From Fidelibacterota bacterium (lineage in GTDB: Bacteria > Fidelibacterota > Marinisomatia > SCGC-AAA003-L08 > GCA-2689995), in assembly GCA_014381925.1 (NCBI GenBank), contig JACNKR010000061.1, forward strand, positions 1 through 34,022: a DNA stretch of 34,022 nt, read 5' to 3'. A program made the position numbers and the translations under genes. Shown here piece after piece: positions 26,063-33,124 of the stretch. How positions within the stretch are numbered: position 1 is the stretch's first letter; each line of letters begins with the position of its first letter. The notes under the pieces are model-generated. The model made no database searches, had not been told where the DNA came from, and worked only from the letters and a program-made list of their open reading frames with translations.

Positions 26063-26809
26063 ATGAAATTAAGTTTTTTACATTTTGAATCAACTACCCT
26101 TAAAGACCTTAATAGTGTTCAATTATTAAATCGAAATGATACAAAGTATATTTTTCATCAAAAAAATTTATCTGATATTTTAGAGAAGCTATTACCTTTT
26201 TATAAAATTTTAAAAATTGATGACACATATATTTTTTCCTATGATAATCATTATTTTGATACAGAAGATTTTTTATTCTATCATCAACATCATAATGAAA
26301 AACGAAATAGATATAAAGTGCGTTACCGAAGTTATGGCACAACTAGTGAAAATTTCTTTGAAATTAAAACAAAAAATAATAAAAATAGAACTTTAAAAAA
26401 AAGAATACCTGTAAATAAATGGAATCCGAATTTAGGTGAAAATGAATTTAAATTAATCACAAAAAATATTGGTATTTCACCTTATTCATTAATATCTATA
26501 CTGAATATTCAATTTAATCGTATTACCTTAGTTGATATTAATTTTACTGAACGATTAACCATTGATATGTATTTATCTGTTGAAAATAAAAAAAAACATA
26601 AAAAATTTGATAATCTTATTATCACGGAAATAAAACAAAATAAATATAATGTGAAATCTAAATTTATTCAAGTACTAAGAGATATGAAAATTGGTGAAAT
26701 GCGGTTTAGTAAATATTGCATGGGTATAATTAGTGTGAATAATGAAATTAAAAAGAATAGGTTTAAACCAAAATTATCACAAATAGATAAAATTATAAAT
26801 CATGACTAA
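26063..26809 (+). CDS. VTC-domain polyphosphate polymerase-type protein
   Basis: A 248-aa protein with the VTC fold (triphosphate tunnel metalloenzyme group). Basic and acidic tunnel residues are visible: 'LLNRNDTKYIF' near 21-31, 'KRNRYKVRYRSY' near 80-91, 'FFEIKTKNNKNRTLKKR' near 97-113, and 'ITEIKQNK' near 190-197. In yeast, VTC makes polyphosphate from ATP; bacterial versions beside CotH and DUF4956 genes are annotated as polyphosphate polymerase domain proteins but are little studied. No signal peptide, so it acts in the cytoplasm. It lies 37 bases after the CotH gene and 12 bases before DUF4956. Confidence 0.85.
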   Translation: MKLSFLHFESTTLKDLNSVQLLNRNDTKYIFHQKNLSDILEKLLPFYKILKIDDTYIFSYDNHYFDTEDFLFYHQHHNEKRNRYKVRYRSYGTTSENFFEIKTKNNKNRTLKKRIPVNKWNPNLGENEFKLITKNIGISPYSLISILNIQFNRITLVDINFTERLTIDMYLSVENKKKHKKFDNLIITEIKQNKYNVKSKFIQVLRDMKIGEMRFSKYCMGIISVNNEIKKNRFKPKLSQIDKIINHD

Positions 26810-26821
26810 AAGGAAACTAAT

Positions 26822-27399
26822 ATGGAAATAACACCTGAATTATTAAATTTAATTTTTAGATTTAGTTTTATTTATCAATTGCATTTATAATTATAAAATT
26901 GATTTACCATCGTGATCATCGTAATAATGATTTTGTATTTACATATTTTATGTTCAATTCGCTCATATTCTTTTTTGCATTTATATTAAGCAATATTACT
27001 ATTAATATCGGATTTGCATTTGGGTTATTTGCTGTATTTGCAATTTTGAGATACCGCACGGACCCTATTCCAATAAAAGAAATGACATATTTATTTATTG
27101 TTATTACTATAGGTGTGATAAATGCACTTAGTAATATTGGTGAGTCATATTTATCCTTAATATTCACAAATATTGCATTAATTGGATTAACTTTTATTTT
27201 AGAAAAATATTGGCAACAAAATTTATTATTTCGCCAAACTATTGAATATGAAAAAATTGAAAATATCAAACCTGAAAATATTGATTTACTAAAGAAAGAT
27301 TTAAAAGCACGAACAGGATTAAATATTCAGGAAATTGAAATTCGTAAAATTAATTTTTTAAGAGATACCGCACGGATAAGAATCTATTATAAACTATAG
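26822..27399 (+). CDS. DUF4956 membrane protein, apparently frameshifted near its start
   Basis: The conserved body (166 aa from TTG 26899) has about four membrane helices and the hallmark 'GFAFGLFAVFAILRYRTDPIPIKEMTYLFIV', then a cytoplasmic C-terminal domain. The family normally has one more N-terminal helix. Exactly such a start occurs at ATG 26822, with a strong AAGGAAAC ribosome binding site, reading MEITPELLNLIFRFSF, but in another frame which stops at 26888-26890. In the body frame the sequence continues YLSIAFIIIKLIYHRD. The two join if one base is lost or gained around 26862-26872 (TTTAGTTTTATTT). So this is a one-base frameshift: a real mutation, a sequence error or, less likely, a true TTG start at 26899. 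Confidence 0.8.
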
Positions 27400-27400
27400 A

Positions 27401-28042
27401 ATGGGGAGTTCATCAAATTCAATTTATATTTTAATTTTCAGTTTATTTTTAATTTCTATAATTCATTCTGAAATTGTTGAAAACCAACAATGGATGAATA
27501 TAGAAATAAGTAAAAATATTTCACAAAATATTGAAATTGATCTTAGCCAAGAAATTCGATATAAAAGTAATTATGATGAATTTAGTAAAACATTTACAGA
27601 CCTTTCACTATCCTATAAAATATTTTCAAGTATTAAATTCATAGGACAATATCGATATATAATATATACCGATAAAGAAAAAAAGAGGCTCTCATTTAGT
27701 ACGAAATATTATAAACAATTATATAATTTTAATTTAAGTTATAAATTAAAAATACAACGAGATTATGAAATGGATAAATCTCCAGAAGATAATTTTAGAA
27801 ATAAACTCAAAATTAAATACCCTATAAATCTATTTATTACACCCTTTATTTCCTACGAACTATTTCAAACAATCGAAGATGAAAAGTTTTCTGAAGATAA
27901 ATATCGTGCTTCAACTGGATTAGAAATTGATATTTATTCAAATCAATCAATTGAATTATTTTATACTTTTAATGGTGAGTATAAGGATTCTGGAATTGAA
28001 GGGTCACATATTACGGGTCTTAGTTACAAATATTCTTTTTAA
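27401..28042 (+). CDS. DUF2490-type outer-membrane beta-barrel
   Basis: A 213-aa protein with a signal peptide (about 1-23, ending IIHSE) followed by short alternating beta strands with many aromatic and charged residues: 'QNIEIDLSQEIRYKSN', 'LSLSYKIFSSIKFIGQYRY', 'RASTGLEIDIYSNQSIELFY' and a terminal strand 'HITGLSYKYSF' ending in Phe, the C-terminal signature of barrels inserted by BamA. This is the DUF2490 pattern. ATG 27401 lies one base after the DUF4956 stop, so the two are tightly linked. Likely an outer-membrane partner of the CotH-VTC-DUF4956 set; what it carries or binds is unknown. Confidence 0.75.
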   Translation: MGSSSNSIYILIFSLFLISIIHSEIVENQQWMNIEISKNISQNIEIDLSQEIRYKSNYDEFSKTFTDLSLSYKIFSSIKFIGQYRYIIYTDKEKKRLSFSTKYYKQLYNFNLSYKLKIQRDYEMDKSPEDNFRNKLKIKYPINLFITPFISYELFQTIEDEKFSEDKYRASTGLEIDIYSNQSIELFYTFNGEYKDSGIEGSHITGLSYKYSF

Positions 28043-28063
28043 CTTATTAAAACGAAAGAAAAA

Positions 28064-28885
28064 ATGAAATTAAACATATTATTATACATATTTATATCAA
28101 TTCTTCTTGCTGAAGATTCGGTTATTATTAATGAAATTAATTATCATTCTTCTGATGAATTTGACGTTGAAGATTGGGTAGAATTATATAATACAACCGA
28201 TGAAATAATTAATTTAGAAAACTGGGAATTTAAAGATGAGATGGATAACCATATATTTATAATCCCATCTGGTATATTTATATTTCCTAATGACTATTTA
28301 GTTTTATGTAAAAATTCGGCTCTATTTATATCATTTTTTCCTAATGTAACAAACTTTATTGGCGAATTTGGATTTGGGTTAAGTGGTGGTGGTGAACCAA
28401 TCCGTTTATTTAATTCTGACGGAGAACTTGTAGATTTTGTAGATTATGATGATGAAAATCTTTGGCCAAATTCACCAGATGGAACAGGACCAACACTTGA
28501 ATTACTATATCCTTCTTTTGATAATTCACTCGCTGAAAGCTGGGGTGCATCGGTTAATTATGGAACTCCCGGCTCAATAAATTCTATATATTTATCAAAC
28601 AATCAAGAAAATACTATACCGAATGAATTTATAATTTATCCCAATTTTCCAAACCCATTTAATCCAATTACCCAAATAAACTATTTACTTCATAATAGCG
28701 GAATGGTCAAAATCTCTGTTTTTGATATTAATGGAAAAGAATTAAATGTTTTAACAAATGGATTTCAATCTATGGGAAACTATAACTTTATTTGGAATGC
28801 GGAGAATTATCCTTCAGGGGTTTATTTCATCCAATTAAATTTAAATGGAAATTCTCAAATTCAAAAAATGGTATTAATGAAATGA
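28064..28885 (+). CDS. Small secreted lamin-tail protein with type IX sorting domain
   Basis: A 273-aa protein: signal peptide 1-16 (ending LLAED), one lamin-tail domain (about 18-175) and a type IX type A sorting domain (about 190-273, 'FPNPFNPITQINYLL...KMVLMK'). The lamin-tail part is clearly a paralogue of domain 2 in the CotH protein 3 kb upstream: both share INEINY, EDW-ELFN/YN, FPNV-N-IG, FGLSGGGE-IRLF and DG-GPTLEL in register. Lamin-tail domains in bacteria are found on exported nucleases and surface proteins and are thought to bind partners. Without an enzymatic domain, this looks like an adaptor or structural protein. Convergent with the lipoprotein at 28892 after only six bases. 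Confidence 0.85.
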   Translation: MKLNILLYIFISILLAEDSVIINEINYHSSDEFDVEDWVELYNTTDEIINLENWEFKDEMDNHIFIIPSGIFIFPNDYLVLCKNSALFISFFPNVTNFIGEFGFGLSGGGEPIRLFNSDGELVDFVDYDDENLWPNSPDGTGPTLELLYPSFDNSLAESWGASVNYGTPGSINSIYLSNNQENTIPNEFIIYPNFPNPFNPITQINYLLHNSGMVKISVFDINGKELNVLTNGFQSMGNYNFIWNAENYPSGVYFIQLNLNGNSQIQKMVLMK

Positions 28886-28891
28886 GGTTAT

Positions 28892-30196
28892 TTACAAACC
28901 AAAAATAGCAATGCCTCCCAACATTGCTCCAGTCATTCCTTGTTGCATTGAGTTAATTACTATGGATTGAGATAATTCACCACTATTTCTATCAAGTAAA
29001 TGCAATTTACCATTACCTCTAGAAGTCACATAAATTTGCTCTGAAATTGTTGAAACTGAAATACCATGGCAGAGAGAAAACTCATTTCCAGTATTTTCCC
29101 AATTTAAAGATAACTGATCGGAATCAAATGATAAACTGGCAACACCAGCACTTCCTTCACTTCCAATATCACCTGATAAAGCTACAAATATATCACTGGA
29201 ATTTTCATCAATTGTTAGATGCCATGGAGAAGAACTCCAATCAAATTGATATTGGGTAATAAATGATAAATCACCTGCATCTAATACCATTATTTTACCC
29301 GGAATATTTTCAGTAGTGTCACCATTATAAAATTTTCCTGCTGAACACGAAATAAAAATACGATTATAATTATATCGAATTTGTATTGGTTTTAAATAAT
29401 TAATTTCATCAGGTCCAAATGGGCTTTCTGGAGATGGTAAAAATACTTCATTTATTACATTTCCTGATTCTGTATTGATTTTATACACCCAATCTGTTGT
29501 ATTGCTAGCTACAAATAAAAATAATCCATCGTCAGATAAATCTAATCCATGAGGTGCAGGAGAAGGTAAGTCAAATTCATTAAATTCAATTAAATATCCT
29601 GAACTATAATCTAAAACTTGAATTTTATTTGATGAAGATCCTTCCATTCCATTCATTGTCATCATTCTTGAAATATAAAGTCGTTGATGGGATGGGTCAT
29701 GAACCATGAGTGCAGGCATTTCACCCACCATAATTTCACTTAATTTTTCATTTGAATCTAGATTATACATCAATACATTTCCTGTATTCATTAGCGTAAC
29801 AAACCAAACGTTATTGACTTTATCAATTTCTATAAAATGTGGCGTATCCATAATATTTTCATTCAGATTTACAGAAATAATTTCTTCATCTTCCTTTAAT
29901 TCACCATCAATTGAAGTTAAAATATTTATTTGATCAAATCCCTGAGTCGCCACAAATATTTTTTCTAAATTGTCACATATACCATCGTTATTTTCATCTA
30001 ATATACATTCGCCTAAACAATCAAATGCCTCGTTCGGGTAAGACGAACAATCATTATTAAAACAATCAAAACAATTTCCATTATCTACATCAGCAATTGA
30101 AGAAAAATTACATGCCGTTTCATTCATACATCCCTCCTTCTGACTACAGGAGAAAAGTACAATAAGTGAGCTTATTAATATTATTTTTTTAATCAT
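28892..30196 (-). CDS. Beta-propeller lipoprotein (YVTN-like)
   Basis: A 434-aa lipoprotein: signal with lipobox LFSC (Cys17), then a Cys-rich head (about 18-75, 'GCMNETACNFSSIADVDNG' and 'CLGECILDENNDGICDN') and a propeller of repeated blades from about 80 to the end, e.g. 'KIFVATQGFDQINILTS', 'VWFVTLMNTGNVLMYNLDS', 'LFVASNTTDWVYKINTESG', 'QIYVTSRGNGKLHLLDRNSG'. The blades resemble YVTN/40-residue propellers that bind partners or ligands in the periplasm. It follows the pentahaem cytochrome gene after 16 bases, so the two are most likely one operon and may form a complex; an electron-transfer or sensing role would be a guess. Confidence 0.82.
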   Translation of the reverse strand: MIKKIILISSLIVLFSCSQKEGCMNETACNFSSIADVDNGNCFDCFNNDCSSYPNEAFDCLGECILDENNDGICDNLEKIFVATQGFDQINILTSIDGELKEDEEIISVNLNENIMDTPHFIEIDKVNNVWFVTLMNTGNVLMYNLDSNEKLSEIMVGEMPALMVHDPSHQRLYISRMMTMNGMEGSSSNKIQVLDYSSGYLIEFNEFDLPSPAPHGLDLSDDGLFLFVASNTTDWVYKINTESGNVINEVFLPSPESPFGPDEINYLKPIQIRYNYNRIFISCSAGKFYNGDTTENIPGKIMVLDAGDLSFITQYQFDWSSSPWHLTIDENSSDIFVALSGDIGSEGSAGVASLSFDSDQLSLNWENTGNEFSLCHGISVSTISEQIYVTSRGNGKLHLLDRNSGELSQSIVINSMQQGMTGAMLGGIAIFGL

Positions 30197-30212
30197 TTTA
30201 TTTTCATTTTAC

Positions 30213-31556
30213 TTAATTAATTATCTGTATATTTTTTTCAATTTCATCAATCGTATAAATGGGAATATTTACTTGTAATTCAGGATATTCATTAAATAAA
30301 TATGGTTTTATCGGTCTAAATAATAATTTAGCTGAAACCCAAATTTGGTTTATACTTTCATCCATTTGAAAAGAATATTCAACATTTTTTTTACTCATTC
30401 CCGGTAAAGAATAATTAATTATATCATCTGCTTTAAATATATCATTTGTAGTATCACCATCTTCTGTAATTAAAAATGAGGTAAAGAATGTAAGTTCTGA
30501 ATCCCTATAATTTAATAATTGTAAAAAATGGTCTAACACTCCACTTTGATATAATATCTCCCCGCTACTATTTTCTGACCTAATTTCGATTGATAACCAA
30601 CAATCTCTATTAAATGAAGTACCAGAAGGTAGATCATGTCCATTTGTACTTTCAACCTGTACAGGAATAACTAAAATTGAATCCCTAATAATAGAATCCC
30701 CCAAATTACCATCACTATTTTGGAATGATAAATTTGCAGAAGTTTGAATTAATTCTAATACATTTTCATATTGTGGGTCGTCTTCTGGAGTTACTTCATA
30801 ACTTAAATCTACTCCTGCAAAATGATGACTATGTGTGCCATCTTCTTTTTCTTGCATATGGCATTGTTGACATGGAGCAGTTCCAGACATTGCTAATCCT
30901 GGTATTCGGTTCCACTCTGTAAATGTAATTTCAGTCTCTAATTCTTCATTTCGTAAATCATGACATGGTAAACAAATTTGTGACTGTGAAAATATTGGAT
31001 TATATTGGGATTCATGATTTATATTAGGTTCAGGATTTTCAATAGGTCCATATTTAATACCTTCACCTGGATTTAAATAATATTTATTTGTAACCAATCT
31101 ATCAGGGCTTGTAACCGTACCATTTGAAGTTTGCGTCATTGTATGACAGATATCACATGATAGCCCCACTTGAGGCGAATTTCCTGATATTGAAGGAGTT
31201 GCAATTAAATTTGCAGGCGTATGACATTGAAAACAAACCTTTTGAAATTCATCACCATATTCTTCTTTTACATCATTTAGACAATTATTAAAAAATTTAT
31301 TTGTTAAACTACGACCATGTGGAGACATTTCCCATTCATTTACATGGGTTTGATGACATTCAGCACAATCACTCGCAGGTTGAAAATCATCCACAGACAT
31401 TTCGGAAAATATTAAATTACCATCATCGCCAATTGAATAATTTTTATAGGGGAATAACGATTCATTCGTAGATTCAGATGGCTCATTAATATTTTTTTTA
31501 CACCCCACACAAACAAAATAAAATAATAAAATAATTTTTAATGCATTAATTTTCAT
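30213..31556 (-). CDS. Pentahaem c-type cytochrome lipoprotein (cytochrome c554-like)
   Basis: A 447-aa lipoprotein with signal and lipobox CVGC (Cys19). Five CxxCH haem-binding motifs are visible: CAECH (64-68), CFQCH (108-112), CDICH (134-138), CLPCH (195-199) and CQQCH (229-233). The 'DCAECHQTHVNEWEMSPHGRS' opening and the 'LSCDICH' spacing are those of the cytochrome c554/multihaem group. His-rich 'HSHHF' near 242-246 may supply distal ligands. Residues 260-447 are a haem-free beta-rich domain. It sits on a membrane facing the periplasm or the cell surface and should carry electrons. Redox partner unknown; the propeller lipoprotein downstream is the obvious candidate. Confidence 0.88.
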   Translation of the reverse strand: MKINALKIILLFYFVCVGCKKNINEPSESTNESLFPYKNYSIGDDGNLIFSEMSVDDFQPASDCAECHQTHVNEWEMSPHGRSLTNKFFNNCLNDVKEEYGDEFQKVCFQCHTPANLIATPSISGNSPQVGLSCDICHTMTQTSNGTVTSPDRLVTNKYYLNPGEGIKYGPIENPEPNINHESQYNPIFSQSQICLPCHDLRNEELETEITFTEWNRIPGLAMSGTAPCQQCHMQEKEDGTHSHHFAGVDLSYEVTPEDDPQYENVLELIQTSANLSFQNSDGNLGDSIIRDSILVIPVQVESTNGHDLPSGTSFNRDCWLSIEIRSENSSGEILYQSGVLDHFLQLLNYRDSELTFFTSFLITEDGDTTNDIFKADDIINYSLPGMSKKNVEYSFQMDESINQIWVSAKLLFRPIKPYLFNEYPELQVNIPIYTIDEIEKNIQIIN

Positions 31557-31704
31557 AATTTCATATTCTTAAAAGAGGGATAATTTATTAAGTTTTAGCG
31601 TTAAGAGTAATTTTAAAACTGATTATAATTTTTTATCATTGAGTATTATATCTGCTACTATTAATACAATTTATTATCATAAAAAGTGAAAAATATAAAC
31701 ATAA

Positions 31705-32154
31705 TTAATATTCAATAACTTCTACAAGTTTACCATTTTCATAATTTCCAGCCCAATAAATATTTCCATTTTCTTCATAGAAAATATAGCTACCGACTTG
31801 TAATCCATCATTATAATTTGCAATACTGATGATATTACCACTTTCATAATAATGAGTATATTCACCATTTAATTTACCATGTTTATAATGCTCTGTCTTT
31901 TTTTTATGATATGTATTAAATTTACCATAATAACCATAATAACTAAATTCACCATGTTCAATTCCATTTAAAAAATGACCTACTTTCCAAATATAACCAT
32001 CACAATTATAAAATGTCCATTCACCATTTTTTTCACCATTAATCAAATTACCTTTTTCCCAAATGCCTCCATTATTACAATTATCATTTGATTCATTGCA
32101 ACCAAAAGTAAAAGATAAAATGCTTACGAATATGATTATTATATTTAATTTCAT
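31705..32154 (-). CDS. MORN/YwqK-type repeat lipoprotein
   Basis: 149 aa from ATG 32154. Signal peptide with lipobox TFGC (Cys19) and then MORN_2-like repeats of about 22 residues: 'GNLINGEKNGEWTFYNCDG', 'GHFLNGIEHGEFSYYGYYG', 'HYKHGKLNGEYTHYYESG', 'NYNDGLQVGSYIFYEENG', 'NYENGKLVEVIEY'. Repeat proteins of this kind are annotated as YwqK-family antitoxins in Bacteroidota, mostly without proof. The longer reading frame from 32220 would run into the PLD gene; ATG 32154 has AAGGGA at the right distance and begins the signal peptide, so I use it. It starts 46 bases after the PLD gene stop and is probably cotranscribed. Confidence 0.8.
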   Translation of the reverse strand: MKLNIIIIFVSILSFTFGCNESNDNCNNGGIWEKGNLINGEKNGEWTFYNCDGYIWKVGHFLNGIEHGEFSYYGYYGKFNTYHKKKTEHYKHGKLNGEYTHYYESGNIISIANYNDGLQVGSYIFYEENGNIYWAGNYENGKLVEVIEY

Positions 32155-32200
32155 TTGAGTAATCCCTTTTTTAATTTGAATGTTAAGAGTTTTTTCATTA

Positions 32201-32929
32201 TTAAGATTTGAAACAATCATAACAAATAGGTTTCAACATTGTTGATTTATTTGATTCTCCACAATCGTGACAATATTTTTCAACATACTTTTTATCTTTG
32301 TATTTATTCCAACTTGAATAACATTTCTTACAATATGGAACTTTGATATTCAAATCTATATCAGTCTTACATCTGATACAGTACCCACCATTATCACTAA
32401 CTACCTTCTTGATTTTCTTAACAACATCTTTAGTCTTTTTGAATACTCTTTTTGTAGTTTCAACTTTCTCATTTGAGAACTCAAATAGTTTATTGATTTT
32501 CAATCTTTCAGACCGATTCTTAACTTCTCTTTTAAGATAATTTCCAAAGTTAATAATCATCTCTGAATCTTCTGTATAGATACAAAGTTCTTCACTATTC
32601 TGCTGAGAAAAGTCGTGTAGATTCATTGAACCAAGAATACCTTGTCTCTCAGAGAAATATAATTTTGTGTGTAGATTTTCTGTATGAAAGAAATTAACAC
32701 CTTCAAGACTTAATTTCTTTAGTATCTCTGTCTGTTTATATTCTTCAATTTTGTCCGTTCTGAAAAAGATATTTACATCTACATTTCTCTTTAAACAAGA
32801 TTCAATCTGTTTCTCTAAATGTCCCCAAAACTTCAAATATGGTGATACAAGATTGACATATTCCTTTGAATCTTGAATTATATCTAATATTTTAGGTGAT
32901 ATTTGATGATTACATAATAGTTTATACAA
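32201..32929 (-). CDS. Phospholipase D-fold protein with two C-terminal zinc ribbons
   Basis: 242 aa. A single PLD half-domain: 'YVNLVSPYLKFW' near 24-35 as the first strand, the catalytic HxK motif H87-T-K89 (LHTKLYFSE), and GSMN at 100-103 after it; the usual Asp of HKD is Glu94. A linker helix (about 140-180) leads to two zinc ribbons, C184/C187/C200/C203 and C220/C223/C236/C239, with the form YC-x2-C. PLD-fold proteins with HxK...GSxN often cut nucleic acids as dimers; ribbons suggest DNA or RNA binding. The start is TTG 32929 with AAGGGA upstream. Next to a broken recombinase gene, which points to an accessory region. Function not known. Confidence 0.8.
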   Translation of the reverse strand: MYKLLCNHQISPKILDIIQDSKEYVNLVSPYLKFWGHLEKQIESCLKRNVDVNIFFRTDKIEEYKQTEILKKLSLEGVNFFHTENLHTKLYFSERQGILGSMNLHDFSQQNSEELCIYTEDSEMIINFGNYLKREVKNRSERLKINKLFEFSNEKVETTKRVFKKTKDVVKKIKKVVSDNGGYCIRCKTDIDLNIKVPYCKKCYSSWNKYKDKKYVEKYCHDCGESNKSTMLKPICYDCFKS

Positions 32930-33124
32930 AGATATTTCCCTTAATCTTCAATCAATAGTTAAATCCCTACTTCGTATATTAATCATATTTTTTAACATGT
33001 ATGAAATGATAACACATTTGAACAATTCTCTAATACAGAAAAATCTACATCAAAATGTTCATCAGTAAGACCTCTCTAAAAGAGTTTAGATTTGAAAGTG
33101 AAAAACCAAATCAAGATGAGATAT
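32930..33124. other. AT-rich gap upstream of the PLD gene
   Basis: No open frame or fold that I can defend. It should hold the promoter of the PLD-YwqK pair and, on the left end of the broken recombinase gene, may contain a recombination site, but no direct or inverted repeat long enough to suggest one is seen. Confidence 0.35.

Noticed and set aside
26822..26890. Short leader peptide gene before DUF4956
   Set aside because: Its residues match the expected first helix of DUF4956 proteins, so a frameshifted start is the simpler reading, though a leader cannot be fully excluded.
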